Below, one piece after another: positions 1-5,103 of a stretch of 6,312 bases of DNA. A program made the position numbers and the translations under genes. The stretch covers positions 1 to 6,312 of the forward strand of contig PWHA01000208.1 of assembly GCA_003554685.1 (NCBI GenBank). Direction: 5' to 3'. Origin of the DNA: Halanaerobiaceae bacterium (lineage in GTDB: Bacteria > Bacillota > Halanaerobiia > Halanaerobiales > Halarsenatibacteraceae). The first letter of the stretch is position 1, and every line of letters starts with the position of its first letter. Under the pieces are notes generated by a model that was given only the letters and a program-made list of their open reading frames with translations, made no database searches and had not been told where the DNA came from.

Positions 1-80
1 CTTTCCGCTGCTACTCCACCGGCCAACAGGACTACCAACATTACCATCATAACAAGACCTAGAAAAAATTTACTTTTCAA
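1..80 (-). CDS. Exported protein of unknown function, N-terminal fragment (cut by window edge)
   Basis: Only the first 26 codons are inside the window. They encode a classic signal peptide: a short basic start (MKSK), a long hydrophobic core (FFLGLVMMVMLVVLLAGG) and a signal peptidase I type end, Val-Ala-Ala before Glu26. There is no lipobox cysteine, so a periplasmic, outer-membrane or secreted product is more likely than a lipoprotein. The start is read as TTG at 80-78 because a very strong ribosome binding site (GGAGGAGGG, 94-86) sits 5 nt upstream; the first ATG comes ten codons later, inside the hydrophobic core. A near-consensus promoter lies about 100 nt upstream. The mature protein is outside the window, so no function can be assigned. 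Confidence 0.8.
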   Translation of the reverse strand, partial: MKSKFFLGLVMMVMLVVLLAGGVAAE

Positions 81-166
81 AATATCCCTCCTCCAAGCTG
101 GTAAAGCTCAAAATAATCCCCATTTAAAATGTTAATCTTAAAACGAGATTTTTTGAGCTTTTTCAA

Positions 167-186
167 TATTATTCTACCTAATAATA
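167..186. promoter_or_regulatory. Inverted repeat at the predicted transcription start (possible operator)
   Basis: TATTATT (167-173) and AATAATA (180-186) are perfect 7-bp arms around a 6-nt spacer, placed at about +1 to +20 of the promoter at 193-221. That is where a repressor could block transcription. The DNA is AT-rich, so chance is a real alternative. Confidence 0.3.
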
Positions 187-192
187 CATAGA

Positions 193-221
193 ATTATATC
201 TAATTAAAGCAATAAAGTCAA
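193..221 (-). promoter_or_regulatory. Sigma-A promoter for the exported protein gene at 1-80
   Basis: On the minus strand a -35 box TTGACT (221-216) is separated by exactly 17 nt from a perfect -10 box TATAAT (198-193). Transcription would start near 186, giving a leader of about 105 nt before the TTG start at 80. The match to the consensus suggests strong expression unless repressed. Confidence 0.8.
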
Positions 222-382
222 GACCCTGCATGACAGATTTATCTGAATATTGTTATTAGCTCCATTATAATCCCATTAGGCACTAATTTTCCTGTTTTTT
301 TAAATTTAAATCATAAGATTATATTGTTGATCATTAGTTTTTCTGGAAGAGATAATGAGTTATAAACCATTCTTTACCATCG

Positions 383-616
383 TTAAAACCAAAAAATTCT
401 GCACAGGATAAACCCGGCGAGAATGGTAACGCCAACAGCAACAACATTGCTCATGTTGCGCATTATCATGGGATAAAACATACTATGAGATCGTTCGTAG
501 CAGACCCCATAAACCAGATCCAGGGCCGCCGAATATATCAGCTGAAAGGGATCGCAGGACAGGGAGAAGGGTGCAAAACTGAAGCCGACTCTGATTTTTT
601 TCTGGCAGAAGTGCAG
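383..616 (-). pseudogene. CPBP-family intramembrane protease, C-terminal remnant with both catalytic His lost
   Basis: This minus-strand frame is open for 77 codons between TAG (619-617) and TAA (385-383). From about residue 10 it reads like the end of a CPBP (CaaX protease and bacteriocin-processing, ABI) membrane protein: a segment ending DPFQLIY, a helix ending LVYGVCYERSHSMFYP, then MIMRNMSNVVAVG and a last hydrophobic helix. Known family motifs are EExxxR, FxxxH and HxxxN. Here motif 2 is F12-SFA-P16 and motif 3 is R53-NMS-N57, so both histidines are replaced; each change (CAC to CCC, CAC to CGC) needs one base. The EExxxR half is absent upstream and there is no start codon or ribosome binding site. 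I infer a dead gene fragment. A catalytically inactive relative is possible but would still lack its N-terminal half. Confidence 0.72.
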
Positions 617-715
617 CTACATAATTTATTTGAAAATAATGAAGTCAAATTGCAGTACACTCCTGGAAAATATCCAGTTAATTATTTACTGTTATTTTTT
701 TAGGTGGATGTTAAG

Positions 716-749
716 TTAGTTTCAGGTTAAAAGCTAGTCTCAGGTTAAA
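716..749. repeat. Two imperfect 16-nt tandem copies at an 18-nt period
   Basis: TTAGTTTCAGGTTAAA (716-731) recurs as CTAGTCTCAGGTTAAA (734-749), with 14 of 16 positions matching. The pair lies in the non-coding gap between the two decayed genes (383-616 and 764-982), close to where the kinase remnant stops. It may be a scar of deletion or slippage; no function is evident. Confidence 0.5.
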
Positions 750-763
750 TAAACTTAAACTAA

Positions 764-982
764 TTAACTGCCGGGCGGAGTATATTTAATACTGTTATCC
801 AGTAAAATTCGGATAGCCTGCCTGATCAGCTGCTTATCCCCCTGCAAATAAACCGGCCCCTGCAATTCTGTTTCAATAATTTGACCCCAAGTACTGCTGG
901 TTTGTCTATATATAATAAGACATAAGACAAAGATTCTTTGAAATCTATCCTGGTTTATTTTAAAAGAGTTTACCCCAAAAAA
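764..982 (-). pseudogene. Sensor histidine kinase remnant ending at the N box
   Basis: The minus-strand frame between TAA (985-983) and TAA (766-764) is open for 72 codons. Its last third matches the start of a histidine kinase ATPase (HATPase_c) domain: GDKQLIRQAIRILLDNSIKY, followed by TPPGS. This is the typical helix carrying the N box, with Asn63 as the expected Mg/ATP ligand. The preceding part (DRFQRIF, then RQTSSTWGQIIETELQGPVYL) resembles the linker after the phospho-acceptor helix but is degraded. The G1 and G2 boxes that complete the ATP site do not follow in any frame I could see, and the phospho-acceptor histidine and sensor region are missing. There is no start codon with a ribosome binding site. 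It begins 23 nt after the deacylase stop codon. I read it as the relic of a two-component kinase gene. Confidence 0.7.
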
Positions 983-1000
983 TTACCTGAGCAAAACAGG
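977..1000 (-). terminator. Weak possible terminator after the deacylase gene
   Basis: Just past the deacylase stop, the minus strand reads CCTG (1000-997), a 7-nt loop, CAGG (989-986), then TAA and six T residues (982-977). The stem is only 4 bp, so it may be inefficient or fortuitous; no better terminator is visible nearby. Confidence 0.3.
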
Positions 1001-1005
1001 CAAAA

Positions 1006-2616
1006 TTATTCTTGCCGCAGCAGCCTGCCCGGAAAAACTTCCCGCTGCTCACCCTCATTAATTACCGGTTCTCCGGCAACCAGAACTTCATGGATGCCAT
1101 CCGGGTACTGATGAGGCTCTGTAAAGGTGGCTTTATCCTGCACCTCATCGGGATCAAAAAGCACCAGGTCGGCAGCCAGGCCGGGGCGGATCAGACCCCG
1201 GTCAAAGAGTCCCAAACGAGTGGCAGTCTTGCCGGTCATCTTATGGACAGCCTCTTCCAGCTTTAATACACCTCTTTCTCTAACATAACGACCCAGCACC
1301 CGGGGAAAGGTTCCGAAATTTCGGGGATGGGGTTTGCCCTGAGCCAGTATCCCCTCTGCTGCCAGGGCACTGCCGTCAGAGCCAATCAGACTCAATCTAC
1401 TGGTCAGCACCGTCGCAAGATCCTGCTCACACATAGCAAAACCGATCATGCCGGCCCGAAGTTCCTGATCCTGAAGGATTTTTAAAACCGCTTCTGAACC
1501 GGAGATGTTCCAGCTTTCGGCAATCTCTGATATCCTGCTGCCTTCCAGGTGGGTATAGCGGTCTCCGGGAAGGCTGGAGACAATAATCGAATGCCAGCCC
1601 CGGTTCTCTCCAACCTCCTCCAGGCTGTCCAGCAGCCTGTTTCTATCAGGCTGGTTTTTTATTCTCTCCAGCAGTTTAGGCCTGCCACCTTCATGGGCCC
1701 AGTCCGGCAACAACGCTGGCAGGCCAGTGCTGGTCGCGGTATAGGGATAGACATCGCAGGTGATATCCTGACCCCGCTCCCGGGCCGTTTCCAGGATTCT
1801 GAGAGAACCGGCTACCAGACCCCAGCACTCCCGATCTGATACTTTATGATGGGAAATATGTACCGGCAAACCGGCTTCCCGGCCAATTCTGACTGCTTCC
1901 CCGACCGCTGATATTAGACCGCAGCCTTCCTCCCGCAGGTGACTGGTGTAGATCCCCCCGTGATCTGCAACTATTCGAGAAAGCTCGATTAATTCTTCAG
2001 TGCTGCTATAACTGGAGGGTGGGTAGATCAGCCCGGTCGACAAACCCCGAGCTCCAGCCTCCAGAGCTGCAGCAGTCAGTTCTCCGGCCCGGTTCAGCTC
2101 TTCAGCCGTAAGCGGTCGATCTTCATAACCAGCCACTGCCTTCCGCAGGGCTCCCTGGCCGATCAGGGGAACCACGTTAACAGCAAGATCACATTTTTCC
2201 AGCTGATCTAAAAATTCCGGATAGCTTTCCCAGCTCAGTTCCAGGTTATAATCGGCCAGCTCTTCCTCCAGCATTTCTCTCCCGGCCTCTGTAACGGGAG
2301 CAGGAGAATAACCGCAGTTGCCTATCACCTCGGTGGTCACTCCCTGACTGATCTTGCTGGCAGCCCGGCCATCGGTTAGCAGTTTCAAATCCGAGTGGGT
2401 ATGAATATCAATAAATCCCGGAGCTAAAACCCGGCTGTCAGCCTCAATCACCCGGTCAAATTTTTTCTCATTTAGCTGCTTATTGTTTCTTTCTCCGGTT
2501 AGCTGACCGGGTATGATTTCTTCTATTTTATCTCCGCTTACAATTATGCTCCCGGCAAACCAGGGTGAACCTGTACCATCAACAATTCTGGCATTCTTAA
2601 TCAATATATCCGACAT
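1006..2616 (-). CDS. N-acyl-D-amino-acid deacylase (D-aminoacylase), amidohydrolase superfamily
   Basis: The 536-residue product should hydrolyse N-acyl-D-amino acids to the D-amino acid and a carboxylate in the cytoplasm, scavenging D-amino acids. Seen in order: an N-terminal beta-sandwich strand (MSDILIKNARIVDGTG), the metal motif GFIDIHTHSD (His72, His74), the family hallmark GNCGYSPAP with metal-ligand Cys101, TSHLREEG with His226, VHISHHK (His253/256/257), DVYPYTATSTGLPALLP, and IGSDG with catalytic Asp414. The C-terminal NFGTFPRVLG, GLIRPGLAADLVLFDP and VLVAGEPV close the sandwich domain. All expected ligands are present, so it should be active. About a dozen extra polar residues (around 40-52) sit in the N-terminal domain. 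The ATG at 2616 has GAAAGGGG (2635-2628) upstream, at a long 11-nt spacing. There is no signal peptide. Substrate preference cannot be read from sequence; a related N-acyl-D-Asp or D-Glu deacylase is possible. Confidence 0.93.
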   Translation of the reverse strand: MSDILIKNARIVDGTGSPWFAGSIIVSGDKIEEIIPGQLTGERNNKQLNEKKFDRVIEADSRVLAPGFIDIHTHSDLKLLTDGRAASKISQGVTTEVIGNCGYSPAPVTEAGREMLEEELADYNLELSWESYPEFLDQLEKCDLAVNVVPLIGQGALRKAVAGYEDRPLTAEELNRAGELTAAALEAGARGLSTGLIYPPSSYSSTEELIELSRIVADHGGIYTSHLREEGCGLISAVGEAVRIGREAGLPVHISHHKVSDRECWGLVAGSLRILETARERGQDITCDVYPYTATSTGLPALLPDWAHEGGRPKLLERIKNQPDRNRLLDSLEEVGENRGWHSIIVSSLPGDRYTHLEGSRISEIAESWNISGSEAVLKILQDQELRAGMIGFAMCEQDLATVLTSRLSLIGSDGSALAAEGILAQGKPHPRNFGTFPRVLGRYVRERGVLKLEEAVHKMTGKTATRLGLFDRGLIRPGLAADLVLFDPDEVQDKATFTEPHQYPDGIHEVLVAGEPVINEGEQREVFPGRLLRQE

Positions 2617-2886
2617 AAATTGATGAGCCCCTTTCAGGTGAATTTTAATAAAACAGCAGATTATCCACAGTCTCTGCTTTCAAATATTTCTCCTGCAGTC
2701 TCTTTTTCTGCAGTTCTTTACTTGCATAGAGAGCTTCTGCTTTAATTTAACTGTCCTCCAGCATTCTTCAACAGCACTGCTTTTTTTCCTGCAATTTTTT
2801 AGATAAATCCGCATGCCTCTTCGGAGCACAACAATAGATGAAAATATTACAGCGTATTTTCAAGGTAATACTGCTAAACTTTCATT
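2617..2886. other. Intergenic region upstream of the deacylase, without an intact gene
   Basis: This stretch separates the deacylase start from the end of the broken channel gene. I found no promoter matching both boxes at proper spacing on the minus strand, although the deacylase should start here, and no terminator for the channel gene. Its only coding-like content is the degraded stretch at 2645-2815, listed separately. Confidence 0.5.
2645..2815 (-). pseudogene. Possible decayed coding stretch, lysine/glutamate-rich helix
   Basis: On the minus strand the last 33 codons before TAA (2647-2645) read like a real charged helix: EALYASKELQKKRLQEKY, then LKAETVDNLLFY. The same frame upstream gives ADLSKKLQEKKQ (about 2815-2780), but the two are broken by TGA and TAA, and the intervening piece makes better sense in the +1 frame (AVEECWRTVK). 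No start codon or ribosome binding site fits. I do not recognise a family. It may be the C-terminus of a lost coiled-coil protein, or chance. Confidence 0.3.
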
Positions 2887-3535
2887 CTAACTGGCTGTAA
2901 TATCTTTAACCTTTTCATGAAATTCCACCCGGGTTTTGGGCAGACTTTCAGGATAATTTTCCTAAATGAATTTTATAAGCTGCTCCCGCAAAAACACCCT
3001 TAACTCCCAGGCAGTAGGCGAATCCTTGGCACTAACCAGAATGCGAATTTCCATGGTTTTTTCACGGGCATCCGTCACCTGAACCACCTTAACCCTGTTA
3101 TCCCAGAGGTCATTATCCTCCAGCAGACGATCCAGCTCTTCCCGAATGGCATCAATAGGAACTGTGTAATCAGTATAGAGGAATACTGTGCCCAGGATAA
3201 AGGCAGATTTGCGGGTCCAGTTTTGAAAGGTATTTTCAATAAAATAGGTGGTGGGAACCACCAGACGCCGCTGATCCCAGACTTTAACCACCACATAGGT
3301 CAGGTTAATCTCCTCTATCCAGCCCCATTCTCCTTCCACGATAACAACATCATCAATTCTTATCGGCTGGGCAACTGCCAGCTGAATGCCGGCAATTATT
3401 GAGGCAATCAGTTTCTGGGCAGAAAAACCGATAATAATACTGGCTATCCCGGCCGAGGCAAACAGGCTGACTCCAATGCTTCTGATGGACTCAAAGGTCA
3501 TCAGGGCTATGGCTGATAGCAAAGTCTATCAGCAT
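2887..3535 (-). pseudogene. MscS-family mechanosensitive ion channel, broken gene
   Basis: The longest frame (3522-2962, 186 codons from TTG) covers only the conserved part of a small-conductance mechanosensitive channel. It has the pore helix ASAGIASIIIGFSAQKLI (about residues 22-39) and AGIQLAVAQPIRIDDVV, the beta domain (VEGEWGWIEEI, WDQRRLVVPTTYF, NWTR near 101-104) and an alpha-beta tail (VPIDAIREEL, TMEIRILVSA, AWELRVFLREQLIKF). The family normally has further membrane helices in front; they are missing. Three defects are visible: the TTG has no ribosome binding site and is preceded in frame by TAG; a well-placed ATG (3535-3533) with a strong ribosome binding site lies in another frame and stops after 14 codons; and a TAG at 2964-2962 cuts the tail, beyond which the frame continues ENYPESLPKTRVEF to a TAG at 2889-2887, the usual family ending. 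I infer an inactivated gene with an internal deletion and point mutations. Confidence 0.8.
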
Positions 3536-3552
3536 AAAGATCACCTCTTTCT
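3533..3552 (-). promoter_or_regulatory. Ribosome binding site and orphan ATG of the broken channel gene
   Basis: The minus strand reads AAAGAGGTGAT, CTTT, then ATG (3535-3533). The match to the 16S anti-SD is excellent. The frame it opens starts MLIDFAIS and ends at TGA after 14 codons. The channel frame is displaced by one nucleotide, so ribosomes starting here would not make the channel. Confidence 0.6.
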
Positions 3553-3580
3553 TTAAAGATTTTTTGTTAACTGTAAGTGG

Positions 3581-3609
3581 ATTATATGAATAAATATTTC
3601 CAATTACAA
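3581..3609 (-). promoter_or_regulatory. Promoter for the broken channel gene
   Basis: The minus strand has -35 TTGTAA (3609-3604), a 17-nt spacer and a perfect -10 TATAAT (3586-3581), about 45 nt upstream of the orphan ATG at 3535. It lies after the terminator of the upstream chaperone gene, so the channel gene was probably its own transcription unit. Confidence 0.6.
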
Positions 3610-3675
3610 ATCCTCAATTGCAAATCATCCCGGGTTTTAAATTACCTGTTATCTTAACTTTCAAGAGAACAACTC

Positions 3676-3726
3676 AACAAAAAAACAAAAAAAATAACCC
3701 CGGCCGCTGAAATAAAACGGCCGGGG
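3676..3726 (-). terminator. Strong intrinsic terminator of the OmpH-like gene
   Basis: A perfect 9-bp GC-rich stem, CCCCGGCCG (3698-3706) with CGGCCGGGG (3718-3726), encloses an 11-nt loop. Read on the minus strand it is followed by a long T-rich tract (3697-3676) with runs of eight and seven T. It lies about 70 nt past the chaperone stop codon. The plus-strand side has no comparable T tract, so it works mainly on the minus strand. Confidence 0.92.
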
Positions 3727-3796
3727 CTTATCTTTGCTCTTGCTCTCTTAATCTTACTCTCTTAATTTATATGATTATATTCCAGCCTGGATATTT

Positions 3797-4294
3797 TTAC
3801 AGATCATCCTCTTCATCCAGTTCCAGTTCCATCTGGGGCGCTTCTCCATTGATAAATTCTAAAAACTCCTCGGTAACATTTTCTTCATTTACGTCTGCTG
3901 TTGATGCTACAACAGCGCCTTCAGCAACTATCATGTCATAACCTTCTTCTTCCATGAATTCTTCAAAATCAGGTTCAAGAATATCCATCAGGCCTTCTTC
4001 TGCGCCTTCCTCTATAGCCATGGCTTTTTCCTGGAATTCCTGCTGGACCTGCTGCATCTCTTCTGCGTCATCCTCGGGATCCAGGTCGGCTGTTGCTTCT
4101 TCAAATTCCTGCTGAAGTCCCATCATTTCCTCCTGAAGGCCTGCCTGATAATCCATAGCTTCCGGATGCTGCTGAACCACCAGCTGCAGCTCAACAACGC
4201 CGGCATCGATTGTGTCAGCAGCTGCCGTTCCACTTACCAGAGTTAGGGCCAGAGCCAGACCAACAACAACAGCTATCAATTTTCTGATTCTCAT
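3797..4294 (-). CDS. OmpH/Skp-family periplasmic chaperone, extremely acidic
   Basis: This 165-residue protein has a clear signal peptide (MRIRKLIAVVVGLALALTLV, cleavage predicted after Ala26 in TAAA-D) and a 139-residue mature part. Mature DAGVVELQLVVQQHPEA resembles the family's first strand, a long Gln/Glu-rich helical arm follows (about 50-115), and YDMIVAEGAVV plus ADVNEENVTEEFLEF match the family's closing strand and helix. Skp proteins form trimers that hold unfolded outer-membrane proteins in the periplasm, so an outer membrane is implied. The mature part has 33 Glu and 14 Asp but only one Lys and no Arg, whereas well-studied Skp is basic; this fits adaptation to high salt. The ATG at 4294 is chosen over an upstream GTG (4378) because AGGAGG (4310-4305) lies 10 nt before it and the signal peptide begins there. 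It is monocistronic, with its own terminator. The assignment rests on architecture and short motifs. Confidence 0.8.
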   Translation of the reverse strand: MRIRKLIAVVVGLALALTLVSGTAAADTIDAGVVELQLVVQQHPEAMDYQAGLQEEMMGLQQEFEEATADLDPEDDAEEMQQVQQEFQEKAMAIEEGAEEGLMDILEPDFEEFMEEEGYDMIVAEGAVVASTADVNEENVTEEFLEFINGEAPQMELELDEEDDL

Positions 4295-4482
4295 AAATTT
4301 TATACCTCCTGGAAAATATTTGAGAGTTAGAATTGAGCTCATTGCTTGATATGTTGTTCTGTGATGCTTGACTCTCACCTAACAAGATAAGTGATGAATA
4401 TGAGAAAACTATGAGAGGAAGAAAAACATTTTATCATTATTGGTGGTTATTATCGAAAATATTTGAAGCAAAACTCCTAAAA

Positions 4483-4575
4483 TCAGGTAACTTCAGACCG
4501 GCTGCTGGAATATTCCTGGTATTTCTCATTTATGACAATTTTCCGGAGCTCTTCGATGGTCTGAAAGTTAATCAT
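4483..4575 (-). other. Possible small ORF or gene remnant (30 codons)
   Basis: From ATG (4575-4573) to TGA (4485-4483) the minus strand encodes a charged, helix-compatible peptide, MINFQTIEELRKIVINEKYQ then EYSSSRSEVT. Its composition is more protein-like and its DNA more GC-rich than the flanks. No ribosome binding site precedes the ATG and I do not recognise a family. It could be the start of a decayed gene, a micro-protein or chance. Confidence 0.25.
4492..4565. repeat. Inverted repeat, 8-bp arms 58 nt apart
   Basis: TTCAGACC (4492-4499) and GGTCTGAA (4558-4565) are perfect reverse complements. They lie within the 30-codon frame at 4483-4575 and flank most of it. No transposase or target duplication is visible, so this is recorded only as structure. 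Confidence 0.4.
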
Positions 4576-4683
4576 AGATAAATAAGTTAACCAACTTCAA
4601 TTAATTCATATTCTCTTTATAATTTTATTTTATACTTGATTCAGATGTAAAAAAGATGCAAAAAAGGTGAAAAAGGGGGTGGA

Positions 4684-4998
4684 ATGATGAAGAGAAGGAA
4701 ACTGATCCCGATCCTGATTCTTGTTTTGGTAATGGCTCTGGCCCTGACCTCAATGGCAGCCGGCAGAGAGCCTGTTGAAAATTCCAGACAGTTTCAGGTG
4801 AGTGAACGAGGTCCGGGTGTAAACTGCGGTATATGTAATGGTGAGTCCCTGGCAAGAGAGCGCCAGTACCAGGAAAATAGGGCTCTGGAAAAAAATCAGC
4901 GGTTGAACGAGAGGAAGGAACTGGCTGAAGGTGAAGGGGGAGAATTTTTGCAAGAACAACTGGGCAACCAGAGAAGACTGCAAAAACAGGGAAGCTAG
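4684..4998 (+). CDS. Small exported CxxC protein of unknown function
   Basis: I do not recognise this 104-residue protein. It starts with a strong signal sequence: basic MMKRRK, hydrophobic core LIPILILVLVMALALTSM, and a probable cleavage after Ala-Ala at 25-26. The mature part has a conserved-looking centre, GPGVNCGICNGES, with a CxxC pair (Cys48, Cys51), then a long charged segment rich in Glu, Arg, Gln and Leu (about 56-102) likely to be helical or coiled coil. Outside the cell membrane the cysteine pair could form a disulfide, bind a metal or anchor a cofactor. No haem motif (CxxCH) is present: Asn follows Cys51. Unlike its acidic neighbour at 3797-4294, it has many basic residues. AGGGGGTGG lies just upstream; ATG at 4684 and ATG at 4687 are both usable, and the second has the better spacing. 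A terminator hairpin follows at 5063-5095. Confidence 0.7.
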   Translation: MMKRRKLIPILILVLVMALALTSMAAGREPVENSRQFQVSERGPGVNCGICNGESLARERQYQENRALEKNQRLNERKELAEGEGGEFLQEQLGNQRRLQKQGS

Positions 4999-5062
4999 AA
5001 ACTGAAAACTAGATTGTCACAAAACTGAATTATTATCAAAAACTATTTAGATGCAAAATTAC

Positions 5063-5103
5063 TGAGGATGGGCCAGGTTGAAGGGCTCATCCTCAATATT
5101 TTA
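5063..5103. terminator. Shared terminator hairpin between convergent genes
   Basis: TGAGGATG (5063-5070) pairs with CATCCTCA (5088-5095), and GCC (5072-5074) with GGC (5084-5086), around a 9-nt loop. In plus-strand RNA the interior G-T is a wobble, giving a 12-bp stem followed by ATATTTT, so it should terminate the CxxC gene. On the minus strand it overlaps the last codon positions of the YczE-type gene and is followed by a weaker TAATTTT. Confidence 0.75.

Larger units (their letters stand above)
81..382. other. AT-rich intergenic region
   Basis: Apart from the ribosome binding site, inverted repeat and promoter of the flanking minus-strand gene, I see nothing here. No frame on either strand gives a recognisable protein segment between 222 and 382, and there is no convincing terminator after the protease remnant that ends at 383. 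Confidence 0.6.
4295..4683. other. Divergent intergenic region between the OmpH-like and CxxC genes
   Basis: This 389-nt AT-rich spacer must hold the promoters of two divergent genes. On the plus strand a TATAAT (4618-4623) is a fair -10 candidate for the gene at 4684, but no good -35 sits at the right distance; TATACT (4631-4636) is another. I found no convincing promoter for the OmpH-like gene. GAAAATATTTGA occurs twice in direct orientation (4312-4323, 4455-4466), unremarkable in AT-rich DNA. A 30-codon minus-strand frame at 4483-4575 is listed separately. Confidence 0.5.

Noticed and set aside
485..703. Plus-strand frame of 72 codons
   Set aside because: It runs opposite the CPBP relic, has no ribosome binding site and no recognisable motif; the minus-strand reading gives a clear family match.
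1012..1839. Two plus-strand frames (1012-1266 and 1549-1839)
   Set aside because: They lie wholly inside the deacylase gene on the other strand, without ribosome binding sites or recognisable domains.
3075..3296. Minus-strand frame of 73 codons
   Set aside because: It overlaps the conserved MscS beta domain in another frame and reads as low-complexity shadow sequence.
4295..4378. Longer N-terminus for the OmpH-like protein, from a GTG at 4378
   Set aside because: It would place 28 residues before a perfect signal peptide, and AGGAGG sits at 4310-4305 just before the internal ATG at 4294.
4312..4466. Direct repeat GAAAATATTTGA (two copies)
   Set aside because: Short, AT-rich and without spacing or context suggesting function; expected by chance in such DNA.
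4625..4983. Two minus-strand frames opposite the CxxC gene (4625-4855, 4750-4983)
   Set aside because: Neither has a ribosome binding site or sensible composition; the plus-strand gene has signal peptide, ribosome binding site and terminator.
4684..4998. CxxC protein as a c-type cytochrome
   Set aside because: The motif is CGICN, not CxxCH, so a covalent haem site is not supported.
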